Assembly (NCBI RefSeq): GCF_910592395.1
Contig: NC_088326.1
Coordinates: forward strand, 12,653,001-12,717,000
Reading direction: 5' to 3'
From: Lineus longissimus
Taxonomy: Eukaryota > Nemertea > Pilidiophora > Heteronemertea > Lineidae
DNA: 64,000 nucleotides
In this document: one piece after another, positions 12,991-26,580 of the stretch
How positions within the stretch are numbered: the first letter of the stretch is position 1
How the letters are laid out: every line of letters begins with the position of its first letter
The notes under the pieces: generated by a model
What the model was told of the DNA's origin: nothing
Databases searched by the model: none
Seen by the model: only the letters and a program-made list of their open reading frames with translations
Translations under genes and position numbers: made by a program

Positions 12991-15334
12991 AGCGTTCAAA
13001 GCGTTCGGACTGATAACCTGATGAAGGTCAAGGTCGGCTGGGACCCGAGGGTAGAGTAGGAGTGGTAGGTGGGATTACGTAATGCTTTAAATCAACATGT
13101 CATCGATGACTTACTGTCCCCTAATTGTCAAGTCAAGGTCTCTTTGAAAAGTATTCACTTTAAACCAACACGGTGGTCGTCGTTAACATAATCAAATTAC
13201 GAAACCGTACCTTGGTGAATGAACTGAAACATAACACAAGAGTTGAGTTATATAAATAAATAATGCCATATGTCTCGTATTCTTTGTGTTACTCAATGCT
13301 TCCAACAGGGCATGACCAAGTATTAAAATTGTCCACGCCAAGCCAATTGGTGCAATGAATGTACACGCTGCTGTGCATGATGTAACAGATTTCTGGTCAC
13401 AGTGAGGTCGGACTGAAATATAATCTGTTTAAGTTAACTTTAACTCAACTTGCGTACATGCTGTCGTGCATGGTGTACACTATTTCTAGCCAAAGTTGTA
13501 TTGGAAGTTAACTGTGCAGTCTTCACAGGAAGCGTGCTGAAACCAGCACATCACGAAATCTTAATTGCGGAGGGCAGTGGCCACCATCTCCACTGTCTTC
13601 ACGCACAGTTGGGCGGCGGTGTGATGGCAATTGCGCTAGGTCAGGTCAGGTCGTGAGGGATAGATACTGTCATGACCACCGCTGGGAACAGGGCTTGTAT
13701 CCATGAAGGGAAGGTGGCACTGACTGGCTGTATGAAGAGGCATGGACGCGTGATGCCAACTGCCGTGTAGTCAATGCGGTGGCTCTGGTTTCCGAGCCAT
13801 TTCATTCCAGGCTCGGCAGGGCTGGAGCTTAGGGTAGTTAGCAGGTACTTGTGAAATCGCTCAATAGGGAAAATTTAATTGATATGCCGTAGGGCAAAGT
13901 CAAAGTAAAATGCTTTTATCATGATCAAATAAGGTGAAAACTCCTATTACAAGATCATGTTCCGACAAAAACAGTTGCACGGTAACCGGATACACTGACT
14001 TTAATCACCAGAATATCCAATGCCACGAGCAGTTACTTTAGTTATCATTTCACTCCTATAGGTGGCCGAACCTGTTCCAATCTGTCCTTCCACCTAGGAT
14101 GCAACTCATGAACTAAAATCATCCCTACATCTAAGAGCAGTTGAAATTATGTGTGTACGTTATTTTCTCTGGAACGTATTAATATGAACTAGGCCTACAT
14201 GTATACGTTAAATAAAAAAGTGTAGTGGCGACACTCTGATAGTACCAGTTCATTTCTAATCAAGTCATCATCAAATATGTTAAGGACTTATATCGCTTTA
14301 ACTTTTTCCCACCGCTGGGCTGATTGCGTGGCAGTTAGTCAGGAAACGTTGATAAATCCACTCTCTATATCTAATTAATGGCGTATTGCTAGTCGGTGTG
14401 TCCCATTGTACCAATTATGGGAGACCAGTGTTTGCCATGCAAATCGTGTACTCATTCATAAAGCAGCGTAATGTTACTTACATTACGACAAAATTATAGT
14501 GATTCGGCCGTTTTAAGCGGATTCAATCTACGAAAATAGTCCCCTTGGGCGCAATAATTGCAACCTGGCTGTCGTCCTTGAGTCTATATGATGGCCAGGG
14601 CAATACCTGTATTTTACAGGCTTGGTTACCTCTGTGTGTTTAGTAGGCTGAACACGCTCTGCTATCAAACATTGAAAATGTACACAACGAAATGTACCCT
14701 GTCTAGCGTGTGTGTTACTGATGCATGGTTGATTTTGCATTTGCAAAATTTTACCTTTAATTACCAATTATACTAGTCACAGCGATGAGGTGTTTGCTTG
14801 AAAATACGTTTTTAGTTTAAATTGGAACATAAAAATGGATATTATTGGCAATAGTTGCCTAGCCCGGGACGTCCAACTAGACTCAGCGTCGCGTCCTTTC
14901 CTCAGAGTGAGTTCAGGGCTGTGGCATAAACGCAGCAAGAAGAAGGAATATTACATACTAATTATAATAGCCACAAACTGAAAAGGCGCAAATGCAATTT
15001 TAGATAATGACGTCACTGATACCATGACAAAGTCACCGACGCGTGCAGGCGACACCATTTAACAACTCTAATTTCAGTCTAACATTGTAAACAGTCATGT
15101 AAATGATTTATACTAGCAAGTAAACTTAATATCACCCTTTCTATGAGATAATTTCATAACCTTACCCGTCGTGTATTATTTATTAACATTTAGATGAAGG
15201 TCATGCAACACTCAAAGGGTGATGACTGGCGTTCCTTCGTTAATATTTAGATGCATTTAATGCACCCGCGTGTATATACAGTGTAGTTGACACCTCGAGG
15301 ACGAGGTGACGGTCGAATTTAGTCTTTATCGTTA
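12991..15334. other. Non-coding stretch
   Basis: AT-rich, no convincing coding region or RNA gene. TACATGTA and AGGCCT words are scattered through it. Confidence 0.55.
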
Positions 15335-15495
15335 TCTCTGGCGCAGTGGAAACCACCGCACTGTCACCTCTGAGGTCCCGGGTTCGACCCCCGGTACACT
15401 AATGTGACAGAGAGGGCGACTCTCTTCGACATCGTAGGTTTCCTGCGGGGTCTCCAGTTTCCTCCTACTTAGATTACAATCGCCAAATATTGTTT
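15335..15495 (+). mobile_element. tRNA-derived SINE, copy 1
   Basis: The A box CTGGCGCAGTGG (about 15339) and B box GGTTCGACCC (15381-15390) have the spacing of a pol III promoter. They are followed by a body with GAGAGGGCGACTCTCTTCGA and GGTTTCCTGCGGGGTCTCC. The same body occurs at 22973-23125. Confidence 0.8.
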
Positions 15496-16560
15496 ATAGA
15501 GCTGATAATCTCCTCGGTTACGCTCAGCTCTAAACTCAATTTCTTTCGTTATCCTCTCCGATGTTTTTTTAACCTATCCTGAATCTCAACCAGAACAGGA
15601 TTTCAATTTTGTTGTGTTTAAATAGCACGCTGGACATGACAGGGGTTGTAAATTCAGTGCTAAAGACAATTTTTAAGATATGATCTCCTCAAAGTTCTCC
15701 TGGCGAACAAAAGTTAGAAGCTAAAGCCGGCAATCTAAAGTCGCTACATTTACGCCTGCAGCAAGCTTGCGGCAGATTTGCACCGAGTAAAGCTATAGTC
15801 TCACGAGCTATATTTGCCGTTATCCTACTCACAGTTGCTGCAAAAAACCATCCTGCATTACCTGCAGTTTTAAGAGTATAGAAGATGAATTTTTAATTGT
15901 GTTTCGTTTTGGTTGCAGTGGTTTTAATTAGTGTCGATATAAGAAGACATTTGATACATGTAGGTACAATAGTTAAGTAGTCAATAAGCTGTCAGAACCA
16001 CATTTCAATGTGGTTGGAGGTATTTGAATCTTTCTCAGAGTGCATATAGGTCATAGGTCAAATGAGATGATAGATTTGAAAAAATTGCATGGATACTTTA
16101 TTGATTTTAAAGTCTGTAAACAGATTCAGTTAGTCTTGTGTTTTGAAATATCAAAGGAGCTCATCTTCAACGCATTTTATCCTCGGGCGTTCCATCAATG
16201 TTTATTTCAAACATGCTGTCTCCGATGTGAGCGTGTTGCATCTTATCACCGACACTGGTATTCATCACTGTTGTACGTACAGTAACTCAAGTTTCGCTTC
16301 ATCTTTTGGGTATTTGATTAAAAAAGAATATTTCCTGAAGCGACCAGAAAACAAGCTATTTCTGTCACTGCGAACTGCAATCATGAGTGATCATGGACTC
16401 AATGTGAGACCGATTTGAAGTGTGGGTATACCGTGTGTAAGAGGCTTGCCGACCACAATGGTCTTATTGAGATCCGATTTAAAACGTGGTTTCTTATAAT
16501 AGTCATAGATTCCACCTCGGGCACAGGCATCAATGTTCCGATGGTGAACACTTTACCTTT

Positions 16561-16770
16561 ATACAGTGGAACCCCGGTAACACGACCACTCATTGGTCCG
16601 AGGTTGAATGGTCGCGTTACCGGGCTGGTCGCGCGTTCGTGAACTTGAAAATCCGGGGACAAAATGATTGATTAGGTTTTAACGCCAAAATTGTTGAAAT
16701 TTTCCATAAGTTCAAAATTCTGAAAAAATGTTTCAAAGCCAATTTTTTTTTGTTACCGGGGCTTGTACTG
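16561..16770. mobile_element. 210-bp TIR element (CAGTGGAACCCCGGTAAC)
   Basis: Left end CAGTGGAACCCCGGTAACACG; right end, inverted, TGTTACCGGGGCTTGTACTG. An inner inverted pair (GGTAACACGACCACTC and GAATGGTCGCGTTACC) strengthens the fold-back. The interior phrase AAGTTCAAAATTCTGAAAAA is shared with the array at 60115-60755. Confidence 0.7.
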
Positions 16771-17039
16771 GTAATTAGAGAGGAAACCATTGGGGACCGG
16801 CGATGCTTGGTCGTCAATTGTTCCGTTGTACTTCTTTGTTCGAAGCTCTTCTCAATGCTTACAAAAAGTGCCTTTTTTAACGATTATTGACGACAACTGT
16901 CGCGATTTCTATCATATGATTCAGTTACACGCAATCCTAACTCTTGTTAAAAAGATCCTTACATCACTAAAGGCGTTAAAGAAGAGAGAAAGTCCATTAT
17001 TTAGCCATTAAGGTGTCAGGGGACTTGTCCAATACCTGC

Positions 17040-18000
17040 GCAGAATGGAAAATCTGAAGCAAAATTGAGTTGAATTGGCCGGGGGAAAAAACATAACAAA
17101 TAATCTTCATTCCAATGAGAATGCTAGCTTCTTTTTCCCCGGCGAAGTCCCTTGGCGCAGTGATGCAGTGAATGATGAGCAAGGAAATGGTTACCGAGAG
17201 CTGAGATTGGAGAGTTAATAATGCCAACTGTTCTGTATTCCTGAATTACTTTCAGTTCGGTAATGCAATCAACATTTACTTTATATTATATTCCTTTTTT
17301 ACTCTGCTATTGAGACGCTAGGTCTTCTTCTTCTTCTTCTTCAGCGTTCAACCTGCCTAAGTAAAACTATAACCACAGTCCTGTGGCGGAGATGAGACGC
17401 TAGGTCTGACTTGGGAGGAATGCGTAGACCCTCCTGGCACAGTGACGCAGTGGATGGTACGCAAGGAAATGGTTACCAAGGGTGAAGTTTGGAGCATGTT
17501 GTTCTGCCCATATATAATAGTAAAACAATCAACCATCTCCTATATTCCTGTTTCGACTCTGCTATGGGTTCGACTTGGGAGAAATTGTGACAAGGATAAG
17601 CCCGGAGAGTGGACAGCACCAGTTCTTCACTTCCCTGTATTTTCTGTTCAATAAACGCAATCAACATCTTACATTCAATCTTACAACATTATGTTACATT
17701 CCTTTTTCGACTCTGCCACGAAGACTACCTCGACCTCAAGAGGAATCCTGCAACCAAAAATCCCGCGCCAGCAGTCGTGCAGAGTATGATCACAAGTTAA
17801 TAAAGTACAATTCCTAGAACGAAGCTTGGAGAATAAAATACATCTAGCTTTTCTACCAACTCTTTTTGTTCAGTAATGCAATCAACATGATCTGTCGTTT
17901 CTTTTCTGACTCTGCTAAGACGCTTGGATTTCACTGGTCTGGGAGAAATGCGTAATCCTATCCGGCGCGGTCATGCAATGGTGGAACTTCACAACCGGAA
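17040..18000 (+). repeat. Degenerate tandem repeat, units of about 230-300 bp
   Basis: Recurrent phrases in similar order: (A/G)ATGCAATCAACAT at about 17262, 17660 and 17876; (T/C)GACTCTGC(T/C)A at about 17300, 17555, 17712 and 17910; GGCGCAGTGATGCAGTG-like at 17153, 17437 and 17964. A CTT microsatellite sits at 17322-17343. A weaker copy may continue at 18840-18935. No ORF of substance. Confidence 0.65.
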
Positions 18001-18091
18001 TGCAATGGCGAAGCTTTTTGTAGCTAATGGCCTCACCTCTGGCATTCTTCTCAGCCTGACTCATTCCGTTTATTAGCCCATGTCAGGTTAG

Positions 18092-18290
18092 GCCTATCAA
18101 CCGCCATGAAAGCTGTTTCTCGAGAGTAGGTGTTATCAATATTTGCCCTGGTGACCTATTTAGAAGTCAAAAGAACAATGGGAATTTAGGCCTAGGTGCG
18201 AGCGGGCTTTGTTAAAGGACAATAGACCGCGTATTGGGCTAGGCCTAAATTCCTTAAACTGCTAGTTAAGGGGCAAAATGACATAATGCC
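18092..18290 (+). repeat. Dispersed repeat family B, near-complete copy
   Basis: Runs from a CGCCATGAAAGCTGTTTCT head through TTTGCCCTGGTGACC, TTTAGGCCTAGGTGCGAGCG and AATAGACCGCGTATTGGGC to a TTAAGGGGCAAAATGAC tail. No coding capacity. Confidence 0.8.
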
Positions 18291-19529
18291 TCTTCATGCT
18301 TATTTATACAGGCAATACTTCTTAAAATAGCTTTTTCGACCGGACTCTTCCGTGTTGACCTGTATCCTTAACCTCAAAGCTCATATCATTTGCGGGTGTT
18401 TTAGGCAGGCAGCGCATACATGAACGACGAAGTAGGAAGTTCAGTGTTTGGATGCCAGTGGTGTCATCAAGCCCTGCTCGAAGTCATTTCGGCGACACTC
18501 ATAAATCGGCTTTCATACTTTAGTAGCACGAGAAATTAATCTGGAAAACCACTCCATGACACAGTTTCACACTTCGTCGTTCGTTGCTCTTCGGAAGAGT
18601 TACAAACCTGCCTATTTTCACGGTTTTCGCGAACACCCCTAAGAAACTCGCGAAAAATACCTTTTGAATACAAAACCGAAAAAGAAATTTCCTTATGCGC
18701 CAAAATAGACTGAGAAATTTCGCAAATCTCATAAATAGAGAGACGCGAACATTTGGTAATGTATTAAGTAGTTTACAGTAGCAGGTAACTCCCCTATCGG
18801 AATTGTTTATCTGAATATAAATTGGACTTCCCTTGATATTTTATTGCAGCTAATGCAATCTGCATATTTCATTTCCCCCCTCCGACCTTGCGTAAAGACG
18901 TTTGGCCTTAGCCTCTGGAGAACTTCATAATCCCCGCAAGTAATTACACGTCATCACTAACTCGCGCTTTATAAGCTTTTTGTGACATGATATATCGCTT
19001 GTCAGGAGTCTTCCGAGGATGTCTCAGTGTGCTGCGAATGTGGTAATTAGCTAATGAGGTTGATACCGCGGTATTATTTCCATTTTGAGCAATATTATTC
19101 CCGTATTATTCACTTGTATTATGGAGTACATGTATCTGTAAGCATGTTAATACATGTATGTATCGGTTCCGTGGTCGGTAAGATTTCTGGACCCCTGTTT
19201 GGTGTGACTAGGCAGGTTATGATAAACGTTCGAACGACGTGTAAAAAGGTCTGTAGTGTAATCAAGTCCTTCTCTAAAACTTCGCGATTAACCAAATCAC
19301 ATATCTCTGTAAACAATATGTTTATTATGTATCTGATTTGGATTTTGCGGAAATTAATGACAACATGTTGTCTGTCATTGATAGTATCATACTTCCTTTG
19401 TTCGTTCCTGCGTTGTTGATAGATATAATATAAAAATAAACTCAACTTGGTGAGATATTTCCAAATCTAGGCGACCTTCCATTACGTTTGCTTTTCCTTG
19501 CCGGTTTTATCGAACCTTCCGAAAGCTAT

Positions 19530-19916
19530 TTCGCCGAGGTCGATGTCATCAAGATTTGCCCTGACAACCCTTTGATAAGACAGTAGAACAATGGGAATTT
19601 AGGCCTAGGTGCGAGCGGGCTTTGTTTGAAGACAACAAAAGTGGATTTGCCCTGATAACCATTTGATAAGACAGTAGAACAATGGGAATTTAGGCCTAGG
19701 TGCGAGCGGGCTTTGTTTGAAGACAACAAAAGTGGATTTGCCCTGATAACCCTTTGATAAGACAGTAGAACAATGGGAATTTAGGCCTAGGTGCGAGCGG
19801 GCTTTGTTTGAAGACAACAAAAGTGGATTTGCCCTGATAACCCTTTGATAAGACAGTAGAACAATGGGAATTTAGGCCTAGGTGCGAGCGGGCTTTGTTT
19901 AAAGACAATAGACCGA
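19530..19916 (+). repeat. Family B copy with the core amplified to four 91-bp tandem units
   Basis: GATTTGCCCTGA(C/T)AACC recurs at 19553, 19644, 19735 and 19826, exactly 91 bp apart. The units are almost identical. Overlapping minus-strand ORFs of about 70 aa in this stretch are a by-product of the repeat and not genes. Confidence 0.95.
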
Positions 19917-22900
19917 AATATCAATATCAATGCTAATTAACCATTTATTGTTCAAAATATCGCGAAATGATAACTAGGACATGTTCTCAAAATATCAACA
20001 TTTTTTCAAAATGTTCTTGATGACATGGAGACAATGTCAGTCTGAGAACTGAACCAAGATTTGGGGTGAAAACATCAAAGTCTAGTTGATTGAGAGGGAA
20101 TATCGTTTTCGTTATATTTTGAAGAATTACTGCCAAACCAGCATTGATATAAAAATGTCGCTTTAACATCTATCAGATTCTGTATCTGTCATCAATATCC
20201 CGCATTTTCGATGGTGATTGATCTGACCGAATCTACTGATGATTTTGAATGTGGTTTTAGATATCAAAGTTATAGAATATTTGAAAGATTATACCATAAT
20301 TTAAACTGTGGCTTGACTGAGTCATTGTACAGTTTATTAAAAGTCAAAGTACACAAGGGTCGATTATATCAAAGTAATCGATTGTTTGTTCTGATTTTGC
20401 CTCCAATTATTGTAAATAAATAGTCACTGCCTTTATTCCTCTTGTGGTAGATGTTGTTAAAAATATCTGAAATTGAAACAATGTTTAACAAAACATTCAG
20501 TTAGACAATTTTCTCTATATTGACTTCTTTAACAATGTATGATTAAGTTGATGCTCGAGGGTGTTTTAGAAATGCGGACTATTTCATAAAAAATTGACGA
20601 TGGAAAATACGAGGCAATGCCAGGAATCAATAAAGCATAAGAATTCGAACTTCAGAAATCCCAAAAGCTCGTCTTTTTTCAAAAGTGCGGTGCATATTTT
20701 CTTGAACTCAGATATTTTTTTATCAATTCACTGTCAAGATATCACAAAGATGAAAAAATGTGATGCCTTAATTCAACTCTGAACTCCTAAGATGAAAGAA
20801 GAACGGGTATTTCGTCAAAGTACAAAATCCTCTATTCAATTTGCCTTGCTAGGGCGCGATATTGTTTACCTGCATGTCTTAATGGGTTTTTGAAATTTCA
20901 TCAAAGTGCAATTTCTATATTAAAACCACTAACATTAATTGATTATTTAAAATATCTGAGATTGTGAAGTTTGCAGTGCGACAAAAAATCATGCAACGAC
21001 CAGCCAATACATTTTCAATATGACATGACGGTATTTTGGCCCTTACCCCGCAGGTAAAAGAATTCAGGCCTAGCCAAATACGCGGTCTATTGTCTTTAAA
21101 CTGTAATGTATCTCTTTAACGTTGACAGATCAATAGACGACTAGCCTTATCTCAATTTCAGGGGTGTGAACCAGTTCTTTGTTTTTCAGAGGACTGACTC
21201 GCCCCCACTCTTGAAACTTGCATTTACTTCATTTGAAAGAATCCTTATCATATTAGTTGCTTTTACACGAGGACGGTTTTAGCCCTCCTCACCTCGAGCC
21301 ACTTGAAGCCGGATCACCTGTAACTGGCTTTGCGCTGTCTACACGGAGACGGATCAAATCGCCGGCCCCAGGTCAGTTCAGGCCACTTAAACCACTAACC
21401 CGTCGCATGGTGGCGCATGTGACTCTTTATTCGGTGGAAAGGCCTATTGTGGGCTTTAGGATTTCAAGTTTCTAGCCAAAATGGCGGTGCCTGTGGTCGA
21501 CCTGTAAGGTGAGCTGAACTTATTGGGGCAAAATGTCGGGCATTGGATAATGCATTATATTGAGTCCCTAACAATACGTGAAAACATTTTCAATCTTTCT
21601 TATAACATCTTTCCAATATATTCCTTTTATCTGTCATGTACGCCCTATCAGCGATCGAGTAAACGTTCATAATCTTCAAATAGTGCCCATCTTCTTTAAC
21701 GCTCTTGTAGGGTTGTGTCCCTTGTATTTTTGCCTTTTCTGACGACTGATATTACACCTCGCCATCGGGCATCGGAAAGTGGTATTAAAGGCCTACCGTT
21801 TTCATGTTCATCTGAGGAAAATTGGTAGTGGTTTGTTCGCCTGTTGTTTTGAAAATCCTGCCTGTCAGATCCGTAACTGCGCCTGTAATTACCAAACGAG
21901 TTTGGCAAATTTCCGACCAATAAAATGTCTATACTGACATTAGAAGCTACCCATGTTCAATATTCATTTAATATACTTAGTAACTTTTTCTCATTTTCTC
22001 TCATCCACATAAATGTAACTATTTGTCGTTTCAATACCCGATACCAGTTTAGCTATTCCAAGCTATTACCGAGCAAACTTTTGGAAATCATCAAACATGT
22101 AATTATTACAACCTTCCTTTAAAACCCTGAAACCTGGGGTTATATCTTATAATACCCCACAACCGATAAACATAAGGTATCGCTTGTCCATCAGAGCCCT
22201 AAAGCAAAATCAATGTTCCATTTGCTGACTAAAACTCCCTGTACTATCGATATTAGCTCAATAAGTCTAGGTCTCATGTCAAAGAAAATGAAAGTCAAGT
22301 ATAGGTAGGCTTAAATGATTTGATGATAGCCTGGCTTTGTTTAATCTCGTCTATCTTCTTTTGTGTCATCCTTTTCTGATGAGTCATCTTATCTATTGTC
22401 TCAATCAATGGTATTATGAAAGATGAAAGGAGAAATTAGAGGTACAGTCATATAGAATAAACATAAGGTCTCACATGACTTTTTTTTTCTCTTTTTTGTT
22501 TATGGTAAGACCAGAGACTTTCAAACAAAAGACTCTGGTAAGACTGTAATTGGTCAAATCATCACAAAACGTCGCCATAGTCTCAATTTAAATATATCGT
22601 TCAGTTACAATCGCTAGCGTTTGCTTTATATGTCCATGTGTAGATATCGCCTCCCGTATTTCACATTAACACCTAATAATGTTATCATTAAAATCATCAG
22701 GGACCCAATCGCCACAATTAGACGCATATTAGTGAATTCAATACCGCGTTGTGGACTATTTACGAGAAGCGTGCGCTGGTGCTAATGGCCGTTTCCAACT
22801 ATATATTTGTTATGTCGGTGTTAACAAACACTTTGGCGTGTGAACTACCTGACATAATCTACTCAGGAACGGTGCTCTTCCGTTCGACAATGTGGGATGC

Positions 22901-22972
22901 AAAGTCCAGACACTCACTAAAGTGAAATGCTTAATAAGCAGACCGTGGTACATAGTGGATCCTGTCTGATTA
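19917..22972. other. Non-coding stretch
   Basis: Only chance ORFs. It contains one family B fragment (21030-21105), and a somewhat GC-richer piece at 21270-21500 without motif support. Confidence 0.55.
21030..21105 (-). repeat. Family B fragment
   Basis: Reverse-oriented 3' end only: the reverse complement of AAAGACAATAGACCGCG, GGCCTGAATTC and GGGGCAAAA. Confidence 0.65.
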
Positions 22973-23125
22973 GATTGGCGCAGTGAAAAAACCGATGTAC
23001 GGAGGTCATGAGTTCGACTCCCACTCGGTCACGTCTTATGTGATAGAGAGAGCGACTCTCTCTGAGTGCGAGTATCTTTCCTCCGGTTCTCCGGTTTCCT
23101 CCTAAGTTACATTACAATGATTTTC
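22973..23125 (+). mobile_element. tRNA-derived SINE, copy 2
   Basis: Same design as 15335-15495: GATTGGCGCAGTG, GAGTTCGACTCCC, GAGAGAGCGACTCTCTC and CCGGTTTCCTCCTAAGTTAC. The tRNA-like head is more diverged than the body. Confidence 0.8.
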
Positions 23126-23492
23126 TAATGAGGTGCAGGGATTCGCGGTGGGAGGCTTCGGAGAATCCCGACACACCAATCCTACTGTTCGACCGCCTGA
23201 TAACGATGCCGATCAAGTGTTCGCGCAGGCGTTTCGGAGAATAGCGAAAACTCCGTAATGTACTGTAATGTTTCCGGCTGAAGGATCACGCAAAACATTA
23301 CATAATAAATCACGTTACAGCCAAACGATACATTTACAGCGTCATCTTCATTATTATTAAATGTTGCCACCATCTGGGAATGGGGCTAGTGTTTGCGCGC
23401 AATTACTGTATTTGTACTGAGTAACTCATTCGTTCATTCGTCACCTTCCTTCCGGACACCAACCATACAACTGAAACCTGCCAACTTTTTTC

Positions 23493-23609
23493 AGGCGTTC
23501 TGCTCCTTTGCTGTGGAATTGTCTCGCCACAACTGTTCAAATATCTATTCACGAATTCATTCGCGTTCTTAAACTGGATATTTCTTTCAAACCCTCATCC
23601 GACTACTAA
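23493..23609 (+). pseudogene. C-terminal fragment of a LINE-type reverse transcriptase
   Basis: One short frame ends at a TAA at 23607-23609. It reads RRSAPLLWNCLATTVQ and then a basic/hydrophobic stretch ending LKLDISFKP. This matches the usual last residues of non-LTR retrotransposon polymerases (RS...P.LWNSLP... then a FK..LK.HLF-like segment). Nothing of the catalytic domain is present upstream; a stop occurs a few codons earlier. This is a 5'-truncated relic. Confidence 0.5.
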
Positions 23610-25679
23610 AGCATTCTTGTGTTCAAGTCGCTTTCGCGTTGCAGTGCAGATGTTCCGGATTTAATCGGAAAAGGGCCCTGTGACGGATCACTCTCATGTT
23701 AAAATATCGATTAACAGATTACACTACAAATAAAATGAAATTACCAATTATTTGGGAAAGAAATCTTCCGAGACAACTGATCTTGTTCACCTTTGAGAGC
23801 ACCAATACATCGTCGGCTGAAATAAATAAACTATCGTTCACGAAATTCACGCTGCTAAGGGTTACTGAGTTATGCTTTTTTGTGCTATAAAACTACTTGG
23901 ATTTCTTTTGATATAGTTTTACAACTTGGATTTCTTTAAATATATTTTTCCTTCATCCAATTGTGGATACACACAAAAAAAATCACATTTGTTTGGTGAT
24001 TTCTCTTTTTGTTTTTTCGCCACACTGTACGTCACACAAAATGAAGTTTGGTCCCGAAATGAGATACGAATACCTTCCATGGGCCAGTTCACGGAAAGCA
24101 CAATCAAAGATTTATTTGAGATGCTAAAGATCAGGTGAGGCAAACCCGCACTTCGTCGTTTGTAATTACATATGCCGAAGAAAACATCACTACAGTTAGT
24201 GTGGTCAATAACGCTGGCGTTACTATAATTTGGCGTTTTCTTCATCAGTCAGGTCCATCAGGCATTGCCAATTTAAGTAAACACACCAGTGACAAAGCTT
24301 GTTTCGGACTACCGGGCCGTGAAGACTCATTAGTGTACGGAAACGACGAAAAGCACTTTGAAAAACAATAAAATGAGAACGAAGATTGAGAAAACATCAA
24401 ACACTTGTTACTTATGTGCAAAACTGTTCAAGAACATACATCTACATCATGATGACTTACCAAAATAAGTCCTTTTTTTAATTCCGTGACACGCAGTATC
24501 ACTCCTGTAATTCCTAGACTAGTTCCCGTTCGTTGCGTTAAGTCCGATGCGTAAGTGAAGCAAACTAAGAGAAGCTATCGTGGTTCCGTTCAGTTTAAAT
24601 ATGCCTGAAGGTCCGTGATTCCCGCAGTACCCTCAAAGTCCCCTCAAGCCTCGTTTCAAAATCAAAGTTACCTTGTTGCACGCCGACGATTGACTGACGC
24701 GTAGTAATGCTGCCCCCGCAAAATATGCTGCGAGCCGGATGGGTTCGCCGTCTTGTCTGGCTACCTTAATTTCGAACGATGCCAACGGTAATTACAACAG
24801 AATGATGAGGTAGGCTATGAATATTTACTGTCGGTTTCAGACAGTATCATCCGCGATCGGAGTATGTCAGACTTGATGTGCAAAAACACAAATTATTGAT
24901 AAACAGTTTTGAGATTCTTATCGGAGAAAGTGACACCTGGATAAGAGGTCGAGTATCATCTGTTATGCCTTGGTACGAGGTTCAGCCGCGTGGGAACTGT
25001 TCAACTGAATAAGGATAGGTTTCGGTCGGAATTATTTCTCGACAAATATGCATTTTCTAACCAGTGCTTGTTTGTAATACCAAGTCATCGTGAAGCTTAA
25101 TCAGGTTTGAAGAGGCGACCACTCTCCGTACGCAAGGTTACGATTTGGCGGACATGGCGAAAATTCCCCACCATTTCTGATGGCAAGATTGCTTTAAGAC
25201 AACGCCTGTTGTGCTCATTTTATTTTCTCGTGGATAAGGTCAACAGAAATAAACATCGGAGTACAGTTGTTATGCACGCAGATTTGCTACAGAACAGGAC
25301 ATTTGTAGAATATTCGTATAGCCGCGTTATATTCCTTGCGTTTACACAATTGTAAATTTTCGAATTCAATTTAATCTTTCCACCTTTGAAACGAACGAAG
25401 TCGGCCTTTAATGCTAATTCAATTGAATAATTTGGGTCATCAAATGACCAATAATAATCTAAAAATGGCATTGATTTGTCAGCTGACCTTCAGTGGGCAA
25501 ATCAGGAGACGTATTAGACAGTTGACGACGCAAATTTCTCGTCTGACCGGGCAAATTTGACAAACTGATAGGCATTTTAATCAAATGTCATTACATTTCC
25601 TTCTAACATACCAGAACCCTAGTCTTGTGATGTGCTAAACTGCATTCATTACATTTAATATATTTTACTATTATCTCCC
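23610..25679. other. Non-coding stretch
   Basis: Overlapping ORFs on both strands at 23919-24371 have low-complexity composition and no domain. I see nothing else. Confidence 0.5.
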
Positions 25680-25900
25680 CGTTAAAAGAATTATGGCCTA
25701 GTCCAACACATGGTCGATTGTCTTTAAACAATGCCCGCTCGAAACTAGGCCTAAATTCCCATTGTTTTTAAACAAAGCCCGCTCGCACATAGGCCTAAAT
25801 TCCCATTGTTCTTCTGTCTTATCAAAGGGTTATCAGGGCAGATTGTGATAACATCGACCTCCACGAACCACTTTCAATGGGGTCGATAGGCATGATGTGG
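25680..25900 (-). repeat. Family B copy with a partly doubled core
   Basis: Reverse-oriented. GCCCGCTCG(C/A)(A/A)A...AGGCCTAAATTCCCATTGTT occurs twice in a row, so this copy carries between one and two core units. Confidence 0.75.
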
Positions 25901-26394
25901 CAAGGCCAAATAAAGATGACATATGATAAATTGCTCTAAATATTCCATTTAGCTCTCACTACTTTACAATGTACCATGGTAAAATCATGTTATTTGTCAA
26001 CAGTCAGACACACATCCGTTCCTAAAAACAATTGAAGCAACGATTAAGAATTTCGTATAGGAGAATTGATTGAAACCTCCCTTGAATAAAAAATCGTCTT
26101 GGGTCTAAATTAACTTCATTAAGTGTTGTCTTCCTTCGTTTTTCTCCCGTGGTTCGACACTTAAAAACAGTCATTAACTATCTTGTTATATCTTACGGAG
26201 AATGTCAATCAGTATGCCCGATCACTCTTCTTCATCATCGTATACACAACGGTAATGGTAAATGTGGTCTTGCTAATGTCTTGACTTCGGTACCATATCA
26301 GCTGGCGTGAAACCGCGCGGTCTTCACCGGCGTTAGATTAAATTCGATGTGGTTGTCATTACGTTTTTTTGCACTTGCCGCTTTTTGCGTATCG

Positions 26395-26580
26395 ACCCCC
26401 ACGAAAGCGGTTTTTCTTTGTGTCGATGTGATCACGATTTGCCCTGATAACCCTTCGATAAGACGTAGATCAATGGGAATTCAGGCCTGCGTGCGACCAG
26501 GCTTTGTTTGAAGACAATAGATGGTGTATTAGGCGACGCCTGAATTCTTTTAACTGCGAGACAAGGGGCAAAAACGTCAT
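26395..26580 (+). repeat. Dispersed repeat family B, single-core copy
   Basis: Starts near TCGACCCCCACGAAAGCGG, passes through GATTTGCCCTGATAACCC and GGCTTTGTTTGAAGACAATAGA, and ends GGGGCAAAAACGTCATGC. Confidence 0.8.

Noticed and set aside
15335-15410. Possible functional tRNA gene
   Set aside because: A and B boxes are present, but the body continues as a SINE also found at 22973, and no acceptor stem pairs.
19526-19908. Three nested 67-71-aa minus-strand ORFs with near-identical sequence
   Set aside because: Produced by the 91-bp tandem repeat; each unit recreates the same frame.
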